The notes under the pieces were generated by a model, which ran no database searches, was not told the origin of the DNA, and was given only the letters and a program-made list of their open reading frames with translations. A DNA stretch of 60,631 bases from Peptacetobacter sp900539645 (lineage in GTDB: Bacteria; Bacillota; Clostridia; Peptostreptococcales; Peptostreptococcaceae). Positions 17,542 through 25,230 of this stretch are shown one piece after another. The stretch is from positions 1 through 60,631 of the forward strand of contig NZ_JBLOUI010000008.1 in assembly GCF_047807365.1 (NCBI RefSeq), given 5' to 3'. The number at the start of each line of letters is the position of its first letter. Positions within the stretch are counted from its first letter, which is position 1. The position numbers were made by a program, and so were the translations under genes.

Positions 17542-18915
17542 TTGAACAAACTATTTGCATTTGATGATTATAATAAGAGATTTTTCAGTATTCTTTTATC
17601 TTTATGCATACCTATAATAATACAAAACCTTATCTCATCTTCGGTAAATGTAATAGATACTGTTATGATTAGTAGTTTGGGTGAGGTTTCTGTTGCATCT
17701 GTAGGTGTTGCAAATCAGTTCTTCTTTATATTTAATATGTGTCTTGCTGGTGTTTTAGGAGGATCTGGACTGTTTATATCACAGTTTTTCGGAAAAAATG
17801 ATATAACTAATATCAAAAAAGTCACTGCACTTAGTATACTGCTTGGTTTAGTTATGAGTCTTCCTTTTGTAATAATAGCTTTTGTTTCGCCAGAAAGCAT
17901 AATACACATATTTTCATACGACCCTGAGGTTGTATCTTTATGTAGAAATTATTTTAAAATAGTAGTAATTAGCTACCCTTTAACCGCTATAAGTATGGGG
18001 TTTGGGGTATGCTCTCGTAGTATAAAAAATCCAAATATAGGTATGAAATGTAGTGCAATTGCAATTGTTGTAAATGTTTGTTTAAACTATGTACTTATCT
18101 TTGGTAAATTAGGATTCCCTAGAATGGGAGTTGAAGGTGCTGCTCTAGCTACTTTAATCGCTAGACTAATGGAATCAATTATAATGGTTTGGTATGTATA
18201 TCTATACAAAAAAGATTATATGCTTAGATTTAATATTCATCATTTTGGAATGTTTGAAAAAGATTTTTTAGTTGCCTATGGTTCTAAAAGTTTTCCAATA
18301 TTTTTAAATGAGTCTTTCTGGGCTGTAGCTACAGTTTGCTATTCTGTAGCCTATGCTATGGCAGGTACATCTGCAATAGCTGCAAGCCAGATAGCGACAA
18401 CAACTAGCAACTTCTTTATTATTACTGCTATGTGTATCGCTACGGGATCATCTATAATGCTTGGAAATGAACTTGGTTCTGACCATATTGACAGAGCTTT
18501 AGATTATTCTAAAAAATTAGGAGTTATAGTTACTGTAACTGGCTTTTTAATGGGTATTCTTTTAATAATATCTATACCTATGCTTTTAAAGGTGTTTAGT
18601 GTATCTGAGACACTTGCACCGGATATAACTAAGATATTTATTATAATGGCTATTGTAATGGCTCTGAGAGCTTTTAATACGTTTATTATTATAGGTATTC
18701 TTAGAAGTGGTGGGGATACTAAAATGGCCCTTATCATCGAAATGGGCTCTATGTGGCTTGGTTCTGTACCACTTACATTCCTTGCTGCAAAATGGGGACT
18801 ACCTATATATTTACTTGTACGGTGTACATCGGTTGAAGAAATAATAAAATTTATATTTGGAGTACCGAGAGCATTGAGTAAAAAGTGGGCAGTTAATATT
18901 GTAAAAGATTTATAA
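17542..18915 (+). CDS. MATE family multidrug/Na+ antiporter
   Basis: The 457-residue integral membrane protein has about 12 predicted helices in two homologous halves, as in the NorM/DinF superfamily. It exports cationic compounds using Na+ or H+ gradients; the substrate is not predictable. The start is TTG at 17542, with GGAG 8 bp upstream, and the reading frame begins 4 bp after the ABC-F stop. The transcript runs into hairpin element A. Glutamine use is mixed CAA/CAG. Confidence 0.9.
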   Translation: MNKLFAFDDYNKRFFSILLSLCIPIIIQNLISSSVNVIDTVMISSLGEVSVASVGVANQFFFIFNMCLAGVLGGSGLFISQFFGKNDITNIKKVTALSILLGLVMSLPFVIIAFVSPESIIHIFSYDPEVVSLCRNYFKIVVISYPLTAISMGFGVCSRSIKNPNIGMKCSAIAIVVNVCLNYVLIFGKLGFPRMGVEGAALATLIARLMESIIMVWYVYLYKKDYMLRFNIHHFGMFEKDFLVAYGSKSFPIFLNESFWAVATVCYSVAYAMAGTSAIAASQIATTTSNFFIITAMCIATGSSIMLGNELGSDHIDRALDYSKKLGVIVTVTGFLMGILLIISIPMLLKVFSVSETLAPDITKIFIIMAIVMALRAFNTFIIIGILRSGGDTKMALIIEMGSMWLGSVPLTFLAAKWGLPIYLLVRCTSVEEIIKFIFGVPRALSKKWAVNIVKDL

Positions 18916-18924
18916 ATTATACGG

Positions 18925-19050
18925 AAAAAGGGTATCATATATCACATTTGCTCCAGGCTTCAGCGACTCGCACTTTTATGTAACACATTTATAAGTTGCG
19001 AGTCGCTTGCAGAATTGTCGCTGCATCGTGATATACAAATACCCTTTTTA
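18925..19050. repeat. Large hairpin element, copy A (CTCCAG/ATTGTCGCT family), also a terminator
   Basis: The outer arms (AAAAAGGGTAT..TATATCAC with GTGATATA..AATACCCTTTTT) pair over about 20 bp and end in T-runs on both strands. Inside lies GCTCCAGG, then a 10-bp GC-rich hairpin (GCGACTCGCA with TGCGAGTCGC), then GAATTGTCGCTG. It terminates the MATE transcript and may act in both directions. The conserved inner blocks recur in copies B and C. Confidence 0.75.
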
Positions 19051-19119
19051 TAATTTAAAATCTTTAACAGATACTTTTAAATACTGCTCACTATCTTAGG
19101 TTTACAGTTTATTAATAGT

Positions 19120-19232
19120 AAAAAAAGAGGATACTAATCAGTCAGCGACAATTTACAAACACCTTGTACCATTTAAAGTTAGTTTAATAGACAATGTGTC
19201 GAGATCTGGAGCGATTGATAGCATCCTTTTTA
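19120..19232. repeat. Large hairpin element, copy B (same family, inverted), terminator of tsaD
   Basis: Read on the minus strand, the arms AAAAAGGATGCTATCA and TGATTAGTATCCTCTTTTT pair. The interior has CGCTCCAG, TCGACACATTGTC and AATTGTCGCTGA, matching copies A and C. It begins 2 bp after the tsaD stop codon and ends in a T-run, so it is the tsaD terminator. Copies A and B lie about 70 bp apart in opposite orientation. Confidence 0.7.
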
Positions 19233-19234
19233 TC

Positions 19235-20251
19235 CTATTTATCTGTAATCTGTAAGTTAGGAACAGCATTTAGGTTCATGTCATCTACTCTTCCTTTTAT
19301 GTAGTTATAGTATCCCGCGCATCCTATCATTGCAGCATTGTCTGTGCAAAGTATTAGCGGTGGATATTTTACTTCTATTCCGTTTTCTTTTCCTAGCTTT
19401 TCTATTTTTTCTCTTAGTCCAGAGTTTGAAGCAACTCCACCAGATAAAGTCACTATACTGTATCCTTTTTCTTTAGCTGCTTTTATGGCTTTGTTTGCTA
19501 GTACATCTGTTACAGCGTCCTGGAAAGATGCAGCAACGTCTGCTTCTACTATTTCTTCTTTTTTCATTTTTTTGGCATTTAAGTAGTTTAATACTGCTGA
19601 TTTTATTCCACTGAAGCTAAAATCGTATCCTTCATCCATATACGCTCTTGGGAATTCTATTGCGTCTTTATTTCCTTCTTTTGCTAATTTATCTATTATT
19701 GGTCCACCTGGATATCCAAGTCCCATAGCTCTTGCTACTTTGTCAAATGCTTCTCCAGATGCATCATCTCTTGTTCTACCTAATATTTCGTATTCTCCGT
19801 AGTCCTTAACCTCAACTAGATGAGTGTGACCTCCAGAAACTATAAGTGTTATAAATGGTGGTTTTAGGTCTTTATGTGCTATGTAGTTAGCACTTAAATG
19901 TCCTTCTATATGATTTACACCAACTAGAGGAATATCTAGCGCATAAGCCATAGCTTTTGCATAAGATAACCCAACTAAAAGCGCACCCACAAGTCCTGGA
20001 CCGTAAGTAACTGCTATATGAGTTATATCATTCATAGTTATATTTGCTTCATCTAGTGCCTGCTGCACAACTATATCTATATTTTCTATATGTTTTCTTG
20101 AAGCAACTTCTGGAACTACTCCACCAAATTTTTTATGTATATCTATCTGTGTTGATATTATATTTGAAAGAACTTCTCTCCCGTTTTTAAGGACAGATGC
20201 AGCTGTTTCATCACAGCTACTTTCTATCGCTAAAGTTATTATATCGCTCAT
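19235..20251 (-). CDS. tsaD: tRNA N6-adenosine threonylcarbamoyltransferase TsaD
   Basis: It transfers the threonylcarbamoyl group onto A37 of ANN-decoding tRNAs, working with TsaB and TsaE. The 338-residue ASKHA-fold protein has the metal ligands His114 and His118 in NHIEGH, and nucleotide motifs including VSGGHTHLV and SGGVASN. Its gene is 3 bp after rimI in the tsaE-tsaB-rimI-tsaD run, so the full bacterial t6A core, apart from tsaC, is encoded here. Confidence 0.97.
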   Translation of the reverse strand: MSDIITLAIESSCDETAASVLKNGREVLSNIISTQIDIHKKFGGVVPEVASRKHIENIDIVVQQALDEANITMNDITHIAVTYGPGLVGALLVGLSYAKAMAYALDIPLVGVNHIEGHLSANYIAHKDLKPPFITLIVSGGHTHLVEVKDYGEYEILGRTRDDASGEAFDKVARAMGLGYPGGPIIDKLAKEGNKDAIEFPRAYMDEGYDFSFSGIKSAVLNYLNAKKMKKEEIVEADVAASFQDAVTDVLANKAIKAAKEKGYSIVTLSGGVASNSGLREKIEKLGKENGIEVKYPPLILCTDNAAMIGCAGYYNYIKGRVDDMNLNAVPNLQITDK

Positions 20252-20254
20252 TTT

Positions 20255-20725
20255 TTACACCTCCGAAAGCTGATTCCACATTATTATCGCGTCTTCTCTG
20301 TTGTCGCTATAATATTCTTTTCTAACACCAGCCATTTTAAATCCGTATTTCTTGTACAGATTTTGTGCCACTAAATTGCTTCTTCTGACCTCTAAAGTCA
20401 TAGCAACTATTTTATTTTCTTTGCAAAGTTTTACCATATCTTTTAGTAGCTCATTTCCTATTTTAAGTCCTCTATAATCGCTATGAACTGCAACATTTGT
20501 TATATGTCCCTCGTCGATTATAAGCCAGATTCCTATATATCCAACTATTTTTGAATCCTTTTCTGCTACTAAATATCTAGCATTGCTGTTTTTAACCTCG
20601 TCTATAAATGACTGCTTAGACCAAAAATCTTCAAAGCAATTTTTTTCAACTTCGAAAACTCCATCCACATCGTCCATAGTCATTTCTCTAACTATTACAT
20701 CAGAAAGTTTTTCTGTATTTTCCAT
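20255..20725 (-). CDS. rimI: Ribosomal-protein alanine N-acetyltransferase RimI
   Basis: This 156-residue GNAT-fold acetyltransferase has the acetyl-CoA loop HSDYRGLKIGNELL (about 81-94) and the C-terminal YKKYGFKMAGVRKEYY motif typical of RimI. It acetylates the N-terminal Ala of ribosomal protein S18 in E. coli. Its place between tsaB and tsaD is a conserved Firmicute arrangement. Confidence 0.93.
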   Translation of the reverse strand: MENTEKLSDVIVREMTMDDVDGVFEVEKNCFEDFWSKQSFIDEVKNSNARYLVAEKDSKIVGYIGIWLIIDEGHITNVAVHSDYRGLKIGNELLKDMVKLCKENKIVAMTLEVRRSNLVAQNLYKKYGFKMAGVRKEYYSDNREDAIIMWNQLSEV

Positions 20726-20783
20726 TTTCCCTCTTTTGTTTGAATCCTTGTACAGAATTCAATTCCTTCTTTCCTTCAAATTT

Positions 20784-21515
20784 CTATTTATTTTCAGCTG
20801 TTTTCTGAGCCTCTAATTTTTTCATTTTTTCTTCGTACTGTACTTCTGCCTGAGATTTTCTTATATATATTGGATTTACATCGTAGCAGCTGTGAACTCC
20901 CTCACCTCTTTTGTACTTAGCTAAAGCAACTGCACAAACACTTGCTGCCTTAGTTACATTGTGAGAAACTGCTGGAATATGTATATTTTCTACTTCTGAT
21001 AGCTTATCTTCGTATTTTGAAACAGCTTCTCCAAGAACTATACACTCTTCTCCAGAATTTTTTATAATCTCTATTAAATCATCTATCTCTTTTACATCCA
21101 TTCCTTCAAGCTCTACAAGCTCGTCATTTTTGTACTCGTATTTAGCTGTATATACCTGTGTTCTCTGTGCATCTAGTATTGGATATATTTTCTTATCACA
21201 AAGGTCCATATTTCCAGCTAAGCTCTCTAGCGCATTAACAGCTAATATTGGAATATTATTTACATGAGATATAGCCTTTGCTGTAGCCATACTTATTCTA
21301 AGACCTGTAAAAGAGCCTGGTCCTACAGAAACTGCTATTGCATCCATATCCTCTATACTTAAATCGCTCATATTAAGCATAGTTTCTATCATAGGCATTA
21401 ATTTCTGTGAGTGAGTCTTTTTGTTATTTACAACAAATTCACATATAAGACAATCATCTTCTACAACAGCTACACTACAAGCTCTTGAAGATGTGTCCAT
21501 TCCTAAAATTTTCAT
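20784..21515 (-). CDS. tsaB: t6A biosynthesis protein TsaB
   Basis: This is a non-catalytic ASKHA-fold partner of TsaD. The 243-residue protein begins MKILGMDTSSRACSVAV and has the GPGSFTGLRI motif (about 67-76) that defines the family. It starts directly at the end of tsaE, so the two are translationally coupled. The C-terminal 20 residues (KMKKLEAQK) are charged and look like an extra tail. Confidence 0.95.
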   Translation of the reverse strand: MKILGMDTSSRACSVAVVEDDCLICEFVVNNKKTHSQKLMPMIETMLNMSDLSIEDMDAIAVSVGPGSFTGLRISMATAKAISHVNNIPILAVNALESLAGNMDLCDKKIYPILDAQRTQVYTAKYEYKNDELVELEGMDVKEIDDLIEIIKNSGEECIVLGEAVSKYEDKLSEVENIHIPAVSHNVTKAASVCAVALAKYKRGEGVHSCYDVNPIYIRKSQAEVQYEEKMKKLEAQKTAENK

Positions 21516-21968
21516 CTATAAATTCATCTCCTCAATCATTTTTTCGTATTTTTCTCCAACGGGCTCAAATGTTACCTCTCTACCCATTTCTTTATACTTC
21601 ATATCTATTTTTAAATATTCATCTGGAAGTATATCCTCTATTAAATTTGCCCATTCTATTATACAAACTCCATCTGAGTTTATATATTCGTCATAACCTA
21701 TATCGTACATTTCCTCGCTACATCCTATTCTGTAAACGTCAAAATGATATAGAGGTAATCTACCCTGATATTCGTTCACTATTGTAAATGTAGGGCTAGT
21801 TATATAATCATCTACTCCAAGAGATTTTGCAAAACTCTGAGTAAATGTAGTCTTTCCAGCTCCTAAATCTCCAACTAGACAAATAATTGAACCTGCGTCT
21901 ACTAATTTTCCTAGTTTTTCACCAAGTTCCTTTGTCTTATTTTCGTCTTCTAAAAAAATTCTTTTCAT
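21516..21968 (-). CDS. tsaE: t6A biosynthesis ATPase TsaE
   Basis: This 150-residue P-loop ATPase drives turnover of the TsaBD complex. Walker A is GDLGAGKTTFTQ (about 34-45), and the PTFTIVNEY and HFDVYR motifs follow as usual. It is first of the tsa genes and lies 85 bp downstream of an amidohydrolase gene with no obvious terminator between, so they may share a transcript. Confidence 0.95.
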   Translation of the reverse strand: MKRIFLEDENKTKELGEKLGKLVDAGSIICLVGDLGAGKTTFTQSFAKSLGVDDYITSPTFTIVNEYQGRLPLYHFDVYRIGCSEEMYDIGYDEYINSDGVCIIEWANLIEDILPDEYLKIDMKYKEMGREVTFEPVGEKYEKMIEEMNL

Positions 21969-22052
21969 ATTTATCTCCGTATTTTTAATTTGTCTTTTAT
22001 ATTTTTCTTGTATATTATTTTCTATGAATTTTCAATAATTCTAAATTAAAAA

Positions 22053-23228
22053 TTATCTTTTATAAACTACTTTTCCGTCTATCACTGTAAGCATAACTTT
22101 TCCACCTAAATCAAATGGTGAACCTTCCCATAAAACTATATCCGCATCCTTACCTTCTTCAAGAGAACCAACTTTTTTGTCTATTCCAAGTGTTTTAGCT
22201 GGGTTTATAGTTATTGCTCTAAGTGCTGCATCTTCTTTCATACCATTTTTAATAGCCATTCCTGCACACATTGGAAGGTGCTGAACTGGTATTACAGGGT
22301 GGTCTGTCATCAGAGATACCTCTATACCTGCATTTGAAAGGATACCTGCTGTTTCAAGAGAAAGATTTCTAAGCTCTGGTTTAGATCTATCTGTCAATGA
22401 TGGACCTACTATTATTGGATATTCTCCATTTTCTTCAAGAAGCTCATCTACTATTAAATGCCCTTCTGTACAGTGGTCTATAGTTAGCTTTAAGTCGAAT
22501 TCCTTTGCTATTCTTATCGCTGTGAATATATCATCTGCTCTATGTGCATGTGCTTTTAGAGGAATTCTTCTTCTAAGTACCGGTATTAAGCTCTCAAGCT
22601 TCATATCGTACTCTGGCTTATCTATATCATTATCATCAGCTTCACTGTAAAAACTCATTTCCTCAAGATAATCCTGTGCCTTTCTAAAATTCTCTCTAAG
22701 TGTAGCTGCAATCGCCATTCTTGTCTGAGGAGATTTTTCCTCCTGACCATAGCAGCTTTTTGGATTTTCACCAAATGCTATTTTTACAGCCACAGGATTT
22801 TTTATTACCATTTTATCTATTCTTTTTCCAAATGTCTTTATAGCTATACACTGTCCTCCCATGACATTTGCACTTCCTGGAGTTACACATACAGATGTGA
22901 TTCCTCCTTCATATGCTTCTTTAAATGTGTGATCCATTGGATTTATAGCGTCTATTGGATTTAGATTTGGTGTAATAGGATCTGTTTCTTCATTTCCATC
23001 TGCTCCTTCAAATCCTAGACCATCTTCCCAAAGTCCAAGATGTGTGTGAGCATCTATGAATCCTGGAAATACATTTAATCCATCTGCATCAATTACTTCA
23101 ACATCTTCAAGGCATGTTGTATCTATTGACTCTGCAATTTTTTCTATTTTTTTATTTTTTATAAGGATGTCTCCTTTTATTTCTCCATTTGTTACTGTGT
23201 TTATGTTTCCGTTTTTTATAAGAATCAT
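22053..23228 (-). CDS. Metal-dependent amidohydrolase, imidazolonepropionase-like
   Basis: The 391-residue protein has the amidohydrolase layout: an N-terminal beta-sandwich (about 1-50), the HTH metal motif in GFIDAHTHLG, further ligands in AHAHRAD and DHCTEGH, and the catalytic Asp in MTDHPV (about 309). It ends with the paired sandwich ADIVLWEGSPFD. This matches a set of Firmicute amidohydrolases annotated only by family. The natural substrate, a cyclic amide or dipeptide-like compound, cannot be named. It has its own upstream region and may lead the tsa operon. Confidence 0.85.
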   Translation of the reverse strand: MILIKNGNINTVTNGEIKGDILIKNKKIEKIAESIDTTCLEDVEVIDADGLNVFPGFIDAHTHLGLWEDGLGFEGADGNEETDPITPNLNPIDAINPMDHTFKEAYEGGITSVCVTPGSANVMGGQCIAIKTFGKRIDKMVIKNPVAVKIAFGENPKSCYGQEEKSPQTRMAIAATLRENFRKAQDYLEEMSFYSEADDNDIDKPEYDMKLESLIPVLRRRIPLKAHAHRADDIFTAIRIAKEFDLKLTIDHCTEGHLIVDELLEENGEYPIIVGPSLTDRSKPELRNLSLETAGILSNAGIEVSLMTDHPVIPVQHLPMCAGMAIKNGMKEDAALRAITINPAKTLGIDKKVGSLEEGKDADIVLWEGSPFDLGGKVMLTVIDGKVVYKR

Positions 23229-23333
23229 ATATATCTTCCTTTCTATGAGATGATATACTATTATACAACTTCAATATATCATTGCATACTGTTTCATAAT
23301 ATATTATATTAGAATTTTTTAGTGTTATCAAAT

Positions 23334-23372
23334 AAAAAGACTGCTAACAAATAATTGTAGCAGTCTTTTTCT
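23334..23372 (-). terminator. Terminator of the AlbA-domain ATPase gene
   Basis: AAAGACTGCTAC pairs with AGCAGTCTTT around a 13-nt loop, with TTTTTATTTG on the minus strand. It ends a few bases past the stop codon. Confidence 0.8.
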
Positions 23373-23374
23373 GT

Positions 23375-25012
23375 TTATTTTTTATTTTTAATTTCAGACT
23401 CATACTTGAATCTATACTTTCCTCTTCCTTTTCCATTAACTTGTACTATTACATCCATTTCTTTCAATTTTTTCATGACTCTTATTGCTGTCGATTTTGA
23501 CTTACCTAGTATTTTACTAACTTCTAAATTTCCTATAATCTGATTTGTTTCTACCTCATCATATACTTTTAAAATATTTTCTACTACTTCTCTTGGAAAT
23601 TTTTTTGTTTCTAATAATCTTTCTATACTTATTTTGCTTAATTTAGTATATTTATAAGCATTAATTTTATTTCCCAAAGTGTCACCAAAATCATCTGAAA
23701 CAGCCTTTTTATTTCCCAAAGTGTCACTAAAATTATCTGAAACAGCCTTTTTATTTCCCAAAGTGTCACTAAAATTATCTGAAACAGCCTTTTTATTTCC
23801 CAAAGTGTCATCTGATTGTATAATATACTGCAGCTTTGATGAATCTACTTTATTATTAAATACAATTGCCTTTAATATGAATGTATCCATATAATACTCC
23901 ACTTCTTTAAACCCAGCTTCCTTCAATTCTTTGTAAATACGATCCACACCCTCTCCATATTCCTTGACATAGCCAAAATATTTTAAGTACTCTGCAATCT
24001 TTGGATTTCTAGAAAAATGAGTGTGTCTCATATTATCCTTTTTAACAAGTCCAGGTAATTTCCCAGGACTCTCTACAACCAACCTATCATCAAACATTTT
24101 AATTTGTATTTCTGTTCCTCTAATACTGTAATCTCTATGAGTTATAGCATTAACCACAAGTTCTTGCCTTACAAATTTAGGATATTCTTCAACAGTCACA
24201 AATCTGCCGTCTTTTTCTAAAAAAGTCTTTTCTTTTATTTGAGAATCTATATATTCTATAGTTTTCTTCAGCATATCATATATTTTCCCCTCAAATACAA
24301 TATCCTTAACTACATTCATCTCGGCTCCAGTTTTTTCTTCTATTCCATCATATTTTATGAATCTGACTCTAGCTCTAGGAAGAAAATCCTGTGGTCTTTT
24401 TCCAAATAAAAGTATCGCTGCTGTACTTAAAACATCTTTTCCATTCTTTTCTTTTAAAAATCCTTTATTTTCCTTTAGATAACTTATTTCATCTTTTGAA
24501 TACCCTATTATTTTTATATAATCTCTTAAAAAAGGAATATCTATATCATCTATTGTCGCATCAACTACCTCTGTATCTTCAAAGTTTCTCTCTCCTTTAT
24601 CATACATAAGTTGTATTCTTTCCTCAAAATTTAATTTTATAGACTTATCCCCAACTCTTATAAATACCTCATCTTGCTGATTTTTATGTACAACAGAGTC
24701 AGACTCTATCTCCATAAGTAATATATGATTGTCAAAGCCATCAGAATCAATACACTCTATCCTTTTAGACTTTACTCTTATACTTGGGAAACAGTATCTA
24801 AAAGGGGCTTCTAAAATCTCATTTATTTTTTCTTCATAGTAGTCTATCCCCTCAATAATTCTATTCTTATCTGTTATTCCTATAGCTATCATCCCACCAT
24901 CTGAATTTGCAAATGCTATTATATGTTTTGCCAATTCCTTTGGCTTGATTTTAATACTTTTCCTATCAAATACAGAGCCTTCTTCTAAAGATAGTATATA
25001 ATTTATATCCAT
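23375..25012 (-). CDS. AlbA_2/Schlafen-type ATP-binding protein with C-terminal winged helix
   Basis: The 545-residue protein starts with an AlbA_2 domain (about 5-130: FDRKSIKI.. AFANSDGG, GVTD-like ITDKN) and continues with a GHKL-type ATP-binding C-terminal half (VNAITHRDYS, KEYGEGVDRIYKE). It ends in a winged helix-like segment (about 465-540). Such proteins are predicted transcription regulators or defence-related factors; the role is not established. I chose the ATG at 25012, preceded by AGAGGG. A 14-residue repeat (DTLGNKKAVSDNFS) is present three times plus a part. Gln codons are mainly CAA, pointing to recent acquisition. Confidence 0.8.
   Translation of the reverse strand: MDINYILSLEEGSVFDRKSIKIKPKELAKHIIAFANSDGGMIAIGITDKNRIIEGIDYYEEKINEILEAPFRYCFPSIRVKSKRIECIDSDGFDNHILLMEIESDSVVHKNQQDEVFIRVGDKSIKLNFEERIQLMYDKGERNFEDTEVVDATIDDIDIPFLRDYIKIIGYSKDEISYLKENKGFLKEKNGKDVLSTAAILLFGKRPQDFLPRARVRFIKYDGIEEKTGAEMNVVKDIVFEGKIYDMLKKTIEYIDSQIKEKTFLEKDGRFVTVEEYPKFVRQELVVNAITHRDYSIRGTEIQIKMFDDRLVVESPGKLPGLVKKDNMRHTHFSRNPKIAEYLKYFGYVKEYGEGVDRIYKELKEAGFKEVEYYMDTFILKAIVFNNKVDSSKLQYIIQSDDTLGNKKAVSDNFSDTLGNKKAVSDNFSDTLGNKKAVSDDFGDTLGNKINAYKYTKLSKISIERLLETKKFPREVVENILKVYDEVETNQIIGNLEVSKILGKSKSTAIRVMKKLKEMDVIVQVNGKGRGKYRFKYESEIKNKK
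23664..23815 (-). repeat. 42-bp in-frame tandem repeat
   Basis: Three full copies and one partial copy of a 42-bp unit with almost no divergence lie inside the AlbA-domain gene. TTCCCAAAGTGTCA recurs at 23671, 23713, 23755 and 23797. The unit is a multiple of three, so copy number can change without a frameshift. Confidence 0.95.
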
Positions 25013-25162
25013 AAACATCCCTCTTTTCTTTATATATTGCTGTCTATTTATATTTTTTCCAAATATACACAATATATATACAAGGGCTTTTAAAAACATA
25101 CTTGATATATGATTTTATAAAAGAGGAACCTATCAGTAAAACGGGTAATTTTATACATCCAA

Positions 25163-25193
25163 TAAAAAAACAGCTGAGAAAAATCTCAGCTGC
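25163..25193 (-). terminator. Terminator of tex
   Basis: CAGCTGAGA-TTTTT-CTCAGCTG followed by TTTTTTTATT on the minus strand, about 38 bp beyond the stop codon. Confidence 0.92.
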
Positions 25194-25230
25194 CATTTAT
25201 TACTTTCTTTCTATATATTTTTCTAAAAAA

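Noticed and set aside
23664..23815. CRISPR array
   Set aside because: Repeats are contiguous with no spacers and are in frame within a protein gene.
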